Of a stretch of 64,000 nt of DNA, positions 37,147-45,866 are shown in pieces. Numbering within the stretch: position 1 is the first letter of the stretch; each line of letters begins with the position of its first letter. The notes beneath the pieces were generated by a model, which did no database searches, was not told the DNA's origin, and saw only the letters and a list, made by a program, of their open reading frames with translations. A program made the position numbers and the translations under genes. Source of the stretch: Paenibacillus sp. SZ31 (GTDB lineage: Bacteria; Bacillota; Bacilli; Paenibacillales; Paenibacillaceae); assembly GCF_012912005.1 (NCBI RefSeq), contig NZ_JABBEA010000003.1, positions 248,001-312,000 on the forward strand. The letters are read 5' to 3'.

Positions 37147-37977
37147 CTAATCTCTAATCTTGGCCGCACGCCCTGCTGCAAAGTAACGTCCAAGCTCAAC
37201 GATGAGTGCGCCCATCTTCTCTTCTTCCGGAATGACCAGTGCCTCGATGCCTTCTTCACGCATGGAGTTTGCAGTGACTTTCCCTACAGAGGCAGGGATT
37301 ACGCCTTGTCTGAAGGCTGCAAGCATCGGTTCAAGCTTGTCCTGCGAAGCCGCATATTCGGTCAGGAACCGGACCTGAGGTCCGCTCGTGAAGGCAACAG
37401 CATCAACCTCGTGCTGTACAATCTCATTCAAAAGCTGTTCCAGCTCTGCCGCTTCCGGCGGTACATGCCGATAAGGGAGTACTTGTCGAACGATCGCTCC
37501 TTGTTCTTCCAACCAGGCTACAAGTTTGGGAGCGGTCTCCCCATGAAGCTGCAACATGACCTTTTTACCCTTAAGATCGTGGGAGGCGAATTCACGTATA
37601 AGCCCGTCCGTGCTGCCATCATCATCCCGTACCAGTGGCATTAACTTGCGCTTTTTGAGGGCATTCACTGTCTTGTACCCTCTGGCTGCAATCGGGGATT
37701 CCGACAACGCATCGAGTAATTTCCCCGCCACTTCCATGTCCTCAGCCATCTCAAACAACGCGTCCAATCCCATGCCCGTGGTCAATACCGCCCAATCCGG
37801 CGGGTCCGAGATCCAGGATACGAGCCCGTCCCTGATACTCCGATCATCCAGAAATACCGTTCCCTGTGCCGGTCGCACAAGCGGAATACCACCCATTTTT
37901 TCAACCAGTAAGGACATTTCTTTCGATTTTCGTGGTCCTGTCAATGCTACACGTACACCTGCCAAATGTTGAGCCAT
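37147..37977 (-). CDS. Uroporphyrinogen-III synthase family protein (HemD-like)
   Basis: A 276-residue protein with the two Rossmann-like halves of HemD: N-terminal VRVALTGPRKSKEMSLLVEKMGGIPLVRP, middle VDAVAFTSGPQVRFLTEYA, and VGKVTANSMREEGIEALVIPEEEKMGALIVELGRYF. HemD cyclises hydroxymethylbilane to uroporphyrinogen III, the branch point to haem, sirohaem and B12. This copy lacks other tetrapyrrole genes beside it and is probably a second or stand-alone form. The upstream ATG 37977 is near ribosome-like GGGGGAACATGA. Its neighbour is a cobyrinate synthase remnant, suggesting a reduced tetrapyrrole locus. Confidence 0.8.
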   Translation of the reverse strand: MAQHLAGVRVALTGPRKSKEMSLLVEKMGGIPLVRPAQGTVFLDDRSIRDGLVSWISDPPDWAVLTTGMGLDALFEMAEDMEVAGKLLDALSESPIAARGYKTVNALKKRKLMPLVRDDDGSTDGLIREFASHDLKGKKVMLQLHGETAPKLVAWLEEQGAIVRQVLPYRHVPPEAAELEQLLNEIVQHEVDAVAFTSGPQVRFLTEYAASQDKLEPMLAAFRQGVIPASVGKVTANSMREEGIEALVIPEEEKMGALIVELGRYFAAGRAAKIRD

Positions 37978-38107
37978 TCATGTTCCCCCCGTTAGTTCAG
38001 CCGAATGTTCATCAGTCTGACTACAGTATACAGGGTACTTCTGCGAAGGGAAACTGCACTTCCCCTCTTTTTGCCCGTTCATATATAAGGATTTTTGATG
38101 GTATGCA

Positions 38108-39250
38108 TCAGGAAGGCTGGAGTTCTCCACCGTGAGAATCCTGCCGTCCTTTCTCCACGTCCTTCACGGAATCTTTCGATTCTTGTGTCTTCTTTTTGCG
38201 AGGGCGAAGGAAAAGAAAGAGCACGAGAGGAAACAGCACTTCAAATACAATGGCGATCCATGTCCATTCCCGGGTAAATCGATAGAGCTGAATTGCGTTT
38301 CTGAAAAACCAGAAGGCACAGACAAAACCCACCAGCGCGACCGGACCTGTCATGACCTTTCCCGATACGTTCGGGATCATTCGCTTCAATCCCCAACAGA
38401 CAAAATACAGATCAAATGCAATCTTCGTAATCATGGTAGGCAAAGTTGCCGCTGCAAGTGCTAGGTCAAACCGGTCCAGAAAGTCACTGATTTGCAGCTG
38501 CCTTGCCAGTTCATACGAAGGGTATACCAGTCTGGAGGCGATAGGTACACCAATCGACGTGATGGTTTCCACCATAATCAGCATCATCAGCAATCCCGAG
38601 ATAATTATCCCCCATAGCACAGGCTTGAAGCGAAAATCACTGCCCTTGACGACGAAAGGCAATGCGATCATCTCTCCATAAAAAGAAAATATGTACCAAC
38701 TCCCTTTGCCTACACCCACCGGATCGACATGAAAGTAGGGCATCAGATTATCCATATTCACCTGCTGAATCAGCATGAAAGGCACAATTACAGAGTTCAG
38801 CAGGAACAAGGTAACATACAATTCTGACATGCCGATCAATGAACCAAGTCCACCTCTGACGATAAATACCGCCATAATCATGAGTGACAATACTACAATG
38901 GAAATCGGTGTCGTCTCTAGCAAGGTTATGCTGACGTAATCACCAATTAATCGGATATCTCTTGCAAATACAAAGAAAAAAAACAGAATGTACATTACGC
39001 CTGCGAGCCTCCCCAACAAGGGGAATCTGTCAGCTAGCGCTTCAAACAGATCCTGGTTCGGAAATCTCCGTTGAACCCGGCTGATCATCCACATCGATAC
39101 AATCATCACCAGAACGACTGGCACATACGAGAGGTAAGCGTGCTGTTCCGCATAAAAAATGGCCTGTGCATGGGGTTGAATCAATGTACCCGTAATACTG
39201 AGCAGCAGCACGAGCAACACGATCTGTCGATGAGTCACACTCTGATTCAT
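38108..39250 (-). CDS. gerAB: GerAB-type germination permease
   Basis: A 380-residue membrane protein with ten helices and the endospore germination permease pattern: VTHRQIVLLVLLLSITGTLI near the start, FFFVFARDIRLIGDYVSITLLETTPISI, and GSWYIFSFYGEMIALPFVV. In GerA-type receptors this subunit binds the germinant (often amino acids or nucleosides) in the spore inner membrane. ATG 39250 has AAAGGAGG (39257-39263) 6 nt upstream. It is the last gene of the gerA operon here, after an extra small membrane gene. Confidence 0.9.
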   Translation of the reverse strand: MNQSVTHRQIVLLVLLLSITGTLIQPHAQAIFYAEQHAYLSYVPVVLVMIVSMWMISRVQRRFPNQDLFEALADRFPLLGRLAGVMYILFFFFVFARDIRLIGDYVSITLLETTPISIVVLSLMIMAVFIVRGGLGSLIGMSELYVTLFLLNSVIVPFMLIQQVNMDNLMPYFHVDPVGVGKGSWYIFSFYGEMIALPFVVKGSDFRFKPVLWGIIISGLLMMLIMVETITSIGVPIASRLVYPSYELARQLQISDFLDRFDLALAAATLPTMITKIAFDLYFVCWGLKRMIPNVSGKVMTGPVALVGFVCAFWFFRNAIQLYRFTREWTWIAIVFEVLFPLVLFLFLRPRKKKTQESKDSVKDVEKGRQDSHGGELQPS

Positions 39251-39312
39251 ACCATACCTCCTTTCCATCATTTATCATTCAATCTGTACTCCGCAACATC
39301 CTTAGTCTGCAT

Positions 39313-39534
39313 CTATGGTAACGGTAAGAATCGCTGAATAACATGGCTGATCCATACCGCTACAAAAAAGGTTTTGCTCAAATGGGTTATATATAACCAA
39401 ATGCCTAATCCCAATGCAATCAGACCATAGGATAACCAGCGATTAATAACTGCCGCCTGCTTCAGATGTCTGAAATCCATCACAATAACAATGATGACCA
39501 TCCCCAAATAGGTGAACAAAAGTGGTTTAATCAT
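39313..39534 (-). CDS. Small membrane protein inserted in the gerA operon
   Basis: A 73-residue protein with two hydrophobic helices (PLLFTYLGMVIIVIVMDF and LSYGLIALGLGIWLYITH). Not recognised, but similar short membrane proteins occur between gerC and gerB subunits in some Paenibacillus operons (from memory). ATG 39534 has AGGAGG (39544-39549) 9 nt upstream and overlaps the GerC stop by 8 nt, so it is translated from the operon. It could be a fourth receptor subunit (GerD/E-like) or assembly factor. Confidence 0.6.
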   Translation of the reverse strand: MIKPLLFTYLGMVIIVIVMDFRHLKQAAVINRWLSYGLIALGLGIWLYITHLSKTFFVAVWISHVIQRFLPLP

Positions 39535-40726
39535 GTATGATATCCTCCTCAACGACACCGATCGGTTTATTGACTACCCCTACATTTTCAATAATGACAT
39601 GCGGGATAACGTTCACCTCAACATCAGGGTAGATATCATCCCATCGATCCTTCATTTTGTCCCACTCTTTAGGCAAGTGCTGATGAATAGACCGACCGAT
39701 TCCGAGAATATCCGCACGATATTTTCCTTGAATTAATCGAACACCTTCAACGATATCCTCTTTTATTTTTTTGTGAATCGCGTCATTTAGTTTCAGAATC
39801 TCTGTCTCACGCAGATCACCGTAGTTGGATTCGTTATCTACAACCACGCCTTTGGCATACAATTGAATGGTCACGGTCACCTTGTCATTCTTGATACTGG
39901 GGTGCAGTGAAGAGTTGTTCTCGTTCAGCTTGATGAATATATCTCCTTCTCCGCGTGGAGACTTGACCATAACTTCCGGCGCATTAGCTTCCCCCATAGC
40001 GAGGATCAGTGCATCGGCGGGGGCCTTGTCTATCATGCCAACCAGTTTGTCTTTCTTGAACACGGCCAATCCATCCAGCTTAATATTTGTTTTGACGTCC
40101 TTCCAATCTTTCGGAACATTGTCCACTTTCGAAGCGACCGGCAGGAAGGGATCTACGCCATCACTAAGAATGGCATCTATAAACGTTTTGAGTGAACGCG
40201 GATTCCGCATATTTAAAAAGCATAGTTCTCTCACCATCTCGGATGGGAATTTTTCTATAGGTGCATCCGTATCCATCACGGCGTACGCCTCACCTTTGGT
40301 AACGACTGGCAATGCTGAGAATCGGTTAAGCGGGTACCGTGTAAACAAATCGAGCATGGAGGCCACGCCATCCCGGGCAAGATCCTCTCCAATGAGCATG
40401 GTTCGGCGGTGCGCATAATAAATCCTACGAGATAGCGCTTTTTGACCCTCAAGTGAAGTCCCCCGCAGTGTCTTTGCGGTGTTGGACAACATGAACCATG
40501 ACTTATCCCCACTTGTGCCCCCTCCGCCTCCTTCACTACCGGAAGAACCGGATTGACCTGGAAGCGCAATCTGCAGACTGGATCTGTAATTTTCACCCTC
40601 CTTATCGACGGCTATGCCAATCACAAAGGCAACATCGTTAATCTCCTTACGATCCCAGCAACCTGAAATAAACGTGGTACATAACAACAGCACTATCACT
40701 GCCCGGTACTTATACATGAATTGCAT
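39527..40726 (-). CDS. gerAC: GerAC-type germination lipoprotein
   Basis: A 399-residue protein with a lipobox FISGC (Cys23) after a hydrophobic signal, followed by WDRKEINDVAFVIGIAVDKEG, the typical GerAC/Ger(x)C start. The body has the three-domain spore receptor pattern (SRRIYYAHRRTMLIGE; NRFSALPVVTKG). GerAC is anchored to the spore inner membrane and completes the receptor with the A and B subunits. ATG 40726 has AAGGA upstream and follows the GerAA stop by 4 nt. Confidence 0.9.
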   Translation of the reverse strand: MQFMYKYRAVIVLLLCTTFISGCWDRKEINDVAFVIGIAVDKEGENYRSSLQIALPGQSGSSGSEGGGGGTSGDKSWFMLSNTAKTLRGTSLEGQKALSRRIYYAHRRTMLIGEDLARDGVASMLDLFTRYPLNRFSALPVVTKGEAYAVMDTDAPIEKFPSEMVRELCFLNMRNPRSLKTFIDAILSDGVDPFLPVASKVDNVPKDWKDVKTNIKLDGLAVFKKDKLVGMIDKAPADALILAMGEANAPEVMVKSPRGEGDIFIKLNENNSSLHPSIKNDKVTVTIQLYAKGVVVDNESNYGDLRETEILKLNDAIHKKIKEDIVEGVRLIQGKYRADILGIGRSIHQHLPKEWDKMKDRWDDIYPDVEVNVIPHVIIENVGVVNKPIGVVEEDIIHD

Positions 40727-40730
40727 CTGT

Positions 40731-42326
40731 TCACCATCCTTCCTCAGCTTCAGGCGAACCATTGATCTTTTCATTCATCCGTTTCTGGTTATCCTGAACT
40801 GTAGAAGGACGATTGATCATTTTCCACCACGGCACACGAATAAGAATATCCTTGGTATCTGTTTTACTGTACGGGCTAAGACCTGACAGATAAGGCACAC
40901 CAAACGAAGTCATCTGTGTCAGATGCACCGAGATCAGGACCAAACCAATCACGATGCCGTACAGTCCGAGCATGCCTGCCAGCAACATGATGGGAAATCG
41001 CAGTAAACGCACCGTAATCGCAAAGTTAAACCGCGGGATCGTGAAGGAAGCTATACCTGTCATCGATACAATAATAACCATGGGTGCCGACACAATCCCC
41101 GCTTGAACTGCGGCCTGTCCGATCACGAGTGCACCGAGAATACTGACGGCCTGACCCACTGTTTTCGGTAACCTGACCCCGGCTTCCCGGAGGGCTTCAA
41201 ACGATAGCTCCATGATGAGAGCTTCCACCAAAGCCGGGAAAGGGATCGCTTCCCGTGCACCGGCAATACTGAGAATCAGCGTGGTGGGTAACATGTCCTG
41301 ATGAAATGTCGTGATCGAGATATACAAAGCGGGTAGAAATAGAGCAATAGCTACGAATAAAAAGCGAATCCAGCGCACCAGATTACTGATGAAGAATCGT
41401 TCATAGTAATCCTCACTGGCCTGAAGCATCTGCCACATCGTGACTGGAGCAATCAGCGCAAAGGGAGTGCCGTCTATCATAATGGCAAACCGCCCCTCCA
41501 ACAGGTTACCTGCTACCGTATCCGGACGCTCGGAATAGTGCATCTGCGGGAATGGAGAATACGGGTGATCTTCAATCAGTTCCTCGATATAACCCGACTC
41601 CAGAATGCCGTCAATCTTGATTTTTTCCAGGCGTTTCTTCACGTCCCGTATCAACTTCGGATCAGCAATATCCTCCATATAAGTCAGAACGATATCTGTC
41701 TTGGTTTCTGTACCGAGTGTCATACTCACCATCTTGAGAGAGGGAGTTTTCAGCTTGAACCGCAACAAAGCCGTATTGACACGGAGTGTTTCGGTGAATC
41801 CTTCCCGTGGTCCCCGAATCACAGACTCCGTTTGCGGTTCCTCCACCCCACGTCTGACGCCGCCTTTAACATTGAACATCCAGGCTTCGCTACTTCCATC
41901 TACCACCAGAAGGGCGGAGGATGCCAGCACCCCTTCTGTCGCAGCAGCCCAGGTTTCAACCCGCTTCACCTGCGTCAGCTCAACGGTTGTATCATCCAAT
42001 GGAACATCGGGTTCGTCTGTACGCTGCTGTACCAGCCCTCGGATAATCGGACGCAGCATATGCTCCTGGATATCAGCCGAGTTCACAATGCCCTCGATAT
42101 AGACCAGAAGTCCTTTGACTTCCGGCGTAATCATGACGTTGCGAAACACCACATCCGAACAATCGGAGAAGATTTCCTTCACTGCTTTAATCTGAGTTTC
42201 ATGTATCGTACTGATCGGCTGCCGAATAAAAGGCGGGGACGGCAGTCCCAGAGGGATATGTTTTTTTTCTTCTGAATTTCGTTCAGGTTGTCGGGACTTG
42301 TCTTTCCCAGATGTTTTGTCTGCCAT
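40731..42326 (-). CDS. gerAA: GerAA-type germination protein
   Basis: A 531-residue protein: hydrophilic N-domain (about 1-290, with CSDVVFRNV, EVKGLLVYIEGIV and EGRFAIMIDGTPFALIAPVTM), then five membrane helices (about 295-475, RWIRFLFVAIALFLPALYISITTFHQDMLPT, REAGVRLPKTVGQAVSILGALVIGQAAVQAG) and a polar C-tail. It is the GerA/GerAA/GerBA subunit and forms part of the nutrient receptor that starts spore germination. GGAGGGG precedes ATG 42326. First gene of the operon. The operon probably needs a forespore sigma-G promoter, which I could not place with confidence. Confidence 0.9.
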   Translation of the reverse strand: MADKTSGKDKSRQPERNSEEKKHIPLGLPSPPFIRQPISTIHETQIKAVKEIFSDCSDVVFRNVMITPEVKGLLVYIEGIVNSADIQEHMLRPIIRGLVQQRTDEPDVPLDDTTVELTQVKRVETWAAATEGVLASSALLVVDGSSEAWMFNVKGGVRRGVEEPQTESVIRGPREGFTETLRVNTALLRFKLKTPSLKMVSMTLGTETKTDIVLTYMEDIADPKLIRDVKKRLEKIKIDGILESGYIEELIEDHPYSPFPQMHYSERPDTVAGNLLEGRFAIMIDGTPFALIAPVTMWQMLQASEDYYERFFISNLVRWIRFLFVAIALFLPALYISITTFHQDMLPTTLILSIAGAREAIPFPALVEALIMELSFEALREAGVRLPKTVGQAVSILGALVIGQAAVQAGIVSAPMVIIVSMTGIASFTIPRFNFAITVRLLRFPIMLLAGMLGLYGIVIGLVLISVHLTQMTSFGVPYLSGLSPYSKTDTKDILIRVPWWKMINRPSTVQDNQKRMNEKINGSPEAEEGW

Positions 42327-42419
42327 ATGCCGCCCCTCCGTTCTTGTTTTTTATACAAGGTAGCTTGTGCCAGACAGCTGGGAATTATGTGGTCTTTTTT
42401 GCAAAATTACGAATGATTC

Positions 42420-42470
42420 CTCTGAATGCAAACAGCAAAAAGGCCTCTGTATTTAACAGAGACCTCCTTA
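42420..42470 (-). terminator. Terminator of the small hypothetical gene
   Basis: CTCTGT/ACAGAG core plus AAGG/CCTT with a bulge (42431-42470) and T residues on the minus strand beyond. Confidence 0.5.
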
Positions 42471-42502
42471 ACTATTCCAAAACCTGTTCAATCTATTTTT
42501 AG

Positions 42503-42838
42503 TTAATCGGCAAAATAATCTTCAGGGACATAACGAATCTCCGACTTCGCGTAGATGCTTAGCGTGTGACGCTCCCTGTCATACTCTACACGTTCACCCT
42601 CCACGTAGTACCAGTGCTTCAAAAGGGGCTGATCCTTGCGTTGAACGAAACGAAATACGTTCAGTTCCTGTCTGAGCTTCACAATCTGTTCCACAGTCTG
42701 CTCGTCCAGGCCCGTAACGGTAAATATAAAACCTGTGCCTTCCTGTTGGAACCGATAGGACAGCGCATCTGTTTTGCTATTCGCCAGTCCTCGTCCAGTC
42801 ACCGCATGTTTAACCATAAACCATTCCTGTTGCGCCAT
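42503..42838 (-). CDS. Hypothetical protein (111 aa) downstream of pirin
   Basis: Not recognised. The protein is soluble, with two or three strand-like segments (GTGFIFTVTGLDE; VFRFVQRKDQ; YYVEGERVEYDRERHTLSIYAKSEIRYVPEDYFAD), no signal peptide and no Cys. It lies 44 nt after the pirin gene on the same strand and probably forms a small operon with it. ATG 42838 has GAAGGAGG-like sequence upstream. Confidence 0.6.
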   Translation of the reverse strand: MAQQEWFMVKHAVTGRGLANSKTDALSYRFQQEGTGFIFTVTGLDEQTVEQIVKLRQELNVFRFVQRKDQPLLKHWYYVEGERVEYDRERHTLSIYAKSEIRYVPEDYFAD

Positions 42839-42882
42839 AAGTGTATATCCTCCTTCATCTTGGAGTTCACTCCATCAGCCAT

Positions 42883-43584
42883 TTACGGCAGATCAATGAT
42901 CATATAGAACGTGTCTTCGTTTGCTTGCAGCTCTATTGAATCCCGCTGTTCCACACGAGCCGTGTCTCCTTCATTCAACAGGTGCTCTCCATTCAATTCC
43001 AGCTTGCCTTCAATGGAGAAAATGTACATCCGGCGGCCCGTATCCTGATTAAAGGTTAATGTCTCGTCTTTGGTCAAACGGCCAAGGTAGATCGTCATAT
43101 CCTGATGAATGGTCGCAACTCTTGGACCTCCGTCTGGCGATACAATAGGCACAAGCTTTCCTGCCAGTGCTGCTGGATCAAATGATGTGGTCTCATAGGA
43201 GGGTTGCAACCCTTTCGTATGCGGCATGAACCAGAGCTGAAGCAGACGTACTTCTTCAGTGTCGGATGCATTATGCTCGGTATGAATCATGCCACTGCCT
43301 GCTGACATTCGCTGAATACCACCAAAGCCTGTAACAGCTACATTCCCCAGGTTATCTTCATGTCGCAACTTGCCGTTCAGTACGATGGATACAATCTCCA
43401 TGTCACTATGCGGGTGAGCCCCAAAACCGCGACCAGGCGCAATCACATCGTCGTTCGCTACTCGCATCGGTCCAAACGCCGTATTCTCCGGGTCCTGGTA
43501 TTCTCCAAAGGAAAAGCTGTGACTGCCACGAAGCCAGCCTCGATCGAAGCTGGAGCGGGCATCGGATGGAATGACGTTAATCAT
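42883..43584 (-). CDS. Pirin family protein
   Basis: A 233-residue double-cupin protein. N-terminal cupin DRGWLRGSHSFSFGEYQDPEN, metal ligands in GFGAHPHSDMEIVSIVL and HTEHNAS, and GRRMYIFSIEGKLELNG in the second cupin. Bacterial pirins bind iron or act as quercetin dioxygenase or redox cofactors; the function here cannot be narrowed. ATG 43584 has GAGGAGG (43594-43599) 9 nt upstream. The short hypothetical gene follows. Confidence 0.87.
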   Translation of the reverse strand: MINVIPSDARSSFDRGWLRGSHSFSFGEYQDPENTAFGPMRVANDDVIAPGRGFGAHPHSDMEIVSIVLNGKLRHEDNLGNVAVTGFGGIQRMSAGSGMIHTEHNASDTEEVRLLQLWFMPHTKGLQPSYETTSFDPAALAGKLVPIVSPDGGPRVATIHQDMTIYLGRLTKDETLTFNQDTGRRMYIFSIEGKLELNGEHLLNEGDTARVEQRDSIELQANEDTFYMIIDLP

Positions 43585-43792
43585 GAAATGCATCCTCCTC
43601 ATCTTAATTTGATGTACTCAACTTCATGTTCTATTTTTTTATTAGTAACATACTTATTCTCATTGTATCAAAAGAGAGGCATGACGTCCAAACAAGGTGA
43701 AACGGCTGTCGCCGTCCTCTAGCGACTCGGCGTGTTTCATTCCGAAGAAAAATAGAGAAGGATGGTGAATAAACATACTTCCCTATATTTTG

Positions 43793-43861
43793 AAAAAAGC
43801 TCTCTACCGATCAGTCCGGTTCGCAAATCCATTTCACGAACCGGCCTGGCCAATAGAGAGC
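43793..43861 (-). terminator. Terminator of the DoxX gene (branched hairpin)
   Basis: Outer stem GCTCTCT/AGAGAGC (43799-43805 with 43855-43861) enclosing a second stem CCGGTTCG/CGAACCGG (43816-43823 with 43837-43844), followed by T residues on the minus strand. Confidence 0.7.
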
Positions 43862-43917
43862 CTCGTTGCAGAATTTATCCTGCAATTCAATATTTTTTTA
43901 AGCGATGATTAGTCGAT

Positions 43918-44331
43918 TCAAGCACTCACATTCTGGCGAGCGTTCCCCTGTCTGGAGAAAATATGATCTACGGCTAGGAAGCGGCTTCCTGTGAAGAGCA
44001 GTGTCAAGGAACCCGCCAGCAGCAGGTAATCGAACTCCGTACCACTCATGAACGGCTCACCCACTTTGGCTGTAAGCAGAACGCCACCCATAACGATGAC
44101 AAACAGGGCAGCAAATACGCGTGTTCCCAAGCCCAGAATCATCGCCGCTCCACCCACCAACTCAATGATGGCTACAACCGATGCAAGAAATCCGGGAATA
44201 CCGATACTTTCGAAGAAACCTACCGTACCGCTGATTCCACCCTCAAATTTACTCCAGCCGTGCAATACAAAGATCAAACCGATCATAATCCTTGAGAAAA
44301 GTAATCCTATCTCTACACTTTTGTTATTCAT
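43918..44331 (-). CDS. DoxX family membrane protein
   Basis: A 137-residue protein with four membrane helices (FSRIMIGLIFVLHGWSKFEGG, GFLASVVAIIELVGGAAMILGLG, FAALFVIVMGGVLL, LLLAGSLTLLFTGSRFLAVD). DoxX proteins carry a conserved HGxxK motif in helix 1, seen here (HGWSK). They associate with quinone or thiol redox systems in the membrane. ATG 44331 has GGGAGG 9 nt upstream; the frame extends further upstream without a site. It lies 46 nt after the M56 gene, possibly in the BlaI operon. Confidence 0.85.
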   Translation of the reverse strand: MNNKSVEIGLLFSRIMIGLIFVLHGWSKFEGGISGTVGFFESIGIPGFLASVVAIIELVGGAAMILGLGTRVFAALFVIVMGGVLLTAKVGEPFMSGTEFDYLLLAGSLTLLFTGSRFLAVDHIFSRQGNARQNVSA

Positions 44332-44377
44332 GTTCATCTTCCTCCCTAGTGTTATATTCAACCTCACATAAGTTGAT

Positions 44378-45238
44378 TTATCCAATGGACCAAACAAACA
44401 AGATAGACAGCAACAGGAAAACGGTAGCCGACATCAGAACAGCATAACGTGGCAATCTCAGCGTTACGTCCTTTTCCGGGTCCAGGAGACGTGAAATTCG
44501 CACATTTACCGACGTATCTGCAAATGAGGATTGAACGGTCAGTTCTTTGGGTCCCCAAGGTTCAGGACAAGCCCGGAGCAACTTGAGTAACGCACTGCCA
44601 ATGCCTGCCACATTGCCTGTTCGCTCGATGGCCTCATTGTCCGCCAGAATTTCTCTCACGATATTGTAATGTTTTGAAGTATGCTTCAGTACGGGAATAT
44701 AAGGCATCATGATTGCAAACACCGACAACAGCGTCGTCTTCAGTGGGTCACGGTGCCACAGATGATGGACTTCGTGGTACACAACTGCGGTCTCCTCTTC
44801 AGCATCCAGCATCGTCAGAAGTCCTGTGGAGAGTACGATACAAGGTCTCCATAGACCAATTGTGAATGCAACAGGCGATGGGTTGTCCACCACAATGAAT
44901 CCAGGCTGTCCGAGATGGTGATACCTGGACTCCATCTCGCGGGATAATGCACGAACCTCCATGGAGCGGAGTTTACGCACAGCTGCTCTCGTTTTCATCA
45001 TACGAACCGTTAGCAACCAGCCTGTTCCGGCAAATGTCAGCAAGACCAGTGCCAGCAGGAAATGCCCAACGGATAACCAGCCCAGACGACTCATCCAATG
45101 ATTGCAGAGCCAGAGCAGATTAAACGGGATATCCCAGCCAAAAATTTTGTACATCGCGTACATGAACATCTGCATGAACACGAGTAACGGAATGCCAAAC
45201 CCGACGGTAAACAACAACTTCGAGCGGGCCTTCCACAT
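44378..45238 (-). CDS. M56-family membrane metallopeptidase (BlaR1/MecR1-like, no sensor)
   Basis: A 286-residue protein with three N-terminal membrane helices, a cytoplasmic zinc-protease domain with HEVHH (155-159; His155-Glu156 ... His159), conserved down to REILADNEAI, and one helix at the C-terminus. It lacks the penicillin-binding sensor domain of BlaR1. Such short M56 proteins, coded beside BlaI-type repressors, are thought to cleave the repressor upon an unknown membrane signal. ATG 45238 is 2 nt before the BlaI stop (45240), so they overlap or nearly do. It is translated from the BlaI operon. Confidence 0.82.
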   Translation of the reverse strand: MWKARSKLLFTVGFGIPLLVFMQMFMYAMYKIFGWDIPFNLLWLCNHWMSRLGWLSVGHFLLALVLLTFAGTGWLLTVRMMKTRAAVRKLRSMEVRALSREMESRYHHLGQPGFIVVDNPSPVAFTIGLWRPCIVLSTGLLTMLDAEEETAVVYHEVHHLWHRDPLKTTLLSVFAIMMPYIPVLKHTSKHYNIVREILADNEAIERTGNVAGIGSALLKLLRACPEPWGPKELTVQSSFADTSVNVRISRLLDPEKDVTLRLPRYAVLMSATVFLLLSILFVWSIG

Positions 45239-45239
45239 C

Positions 45240-45656
45240 TTAATCGCTATCCTTTTTCCACTGTTTGATCTTCTGTTCCAAGCGTTCAATCAGACCCGCA
45301 TCTGCTTCATCCAGCGCATCCAGCATATGATTCAATGCCAGAGCTCCGAATTCATCCACCAACTCATGTGACAGTTCCTTGGATTGGTCGTTCATAAACT
45401 CCTCCTTGCTCTGTACCGGTTGGTACAAAGATGTTCTGCCCTTCTGAGACTTGCCAAGCAGTCCTTTGTCTACGAGCCGATTCATCACGGTCATGACTGT
45501 ATTAAAATTGACGTCTTTGTCTTGTTCAAGTGCGGTCTGCACTTCACGAATGCTACTGCCAGGACGAGCCCATAAAATGTCCATGATCTTGGCCTCCAGC
45601 GGACCGAAAAATCGGTTGAGCCCACGCTCACCCACTTTGAAATTGTGTATTCTCAT
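45240..45656 (-). CDS. BlaI/MecI/CopY-family repressor
   Basis: A 138-residue winged-helix repressor: GPLEAKIMDILWARPGSSIREVQTALE, then VNFNTVMTVMNRLVDKGLLGK and the dimer-forming helix rich in Glu. BlaI-type proteins bind palindromes with GTAGT/ACTAC cores and are cleaved by M56 partners, which fits the next gene. ATG 45656 has GAGGGG 9 nt upstream. It represses its own promoter by the operator at 45673-45689. Confidence 0.9.
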   Translation of the reverse strand: MRIHNFKVGERGLNRFFGPLEAKIMDILWARPGSSIREVQTALEQDKDVNFNTVMTVMNRLVDKGLLGKSQKGRTSLYQPVQSKEEFMNDQSKELSHELVDEFGALALNHMLDALDEADAGLIERLEQKIKQWKKDSD

Positions 45657-45672
45657 TTTCTGACACCCCTCA

Positions 45673-45708
45673 CACTACCCATTGTAGTGCCATCAAATGA
45701 GAAGTCAA
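45673..45708 (-). promoter_or_regulatory. BlaI-type operator over the -10 of its own promoter
   Basis: On the minus strand TTGACT (45708-45703), 16-nt spacer, TACAAT (45686-45681). A CACTAC-N5-GTAGTG palindrome (45673-45689) covers the -10, as in BlaI/MecI operators. Confidence 0.65.
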
Positions 45709-45765
45709 CCTCTATGTCAGCTATTTTATGTAAATGATTTGTAAATTTGTTTTCCATTTCAGAAA

Positions 45766-45823
45766 AAAAGCGAAAGAACCGGGGAGTTCCGCAATTTCAC
45801 GGTTCTGCCCGGTCTTCACCGAA
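45766..45823 (-). terminator. Terminator of the catalase gene
   Basis: ACCGGG/CCCGGT outer stem and a weaker inner stem (45778-45823), followed by seven T residues on the minus strand. Confidence 0.6.
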
Positions 45824-45866
45824 TATCAGTCAATATTATGTTGTGCGAGCAGGGTCATACTGCGTT

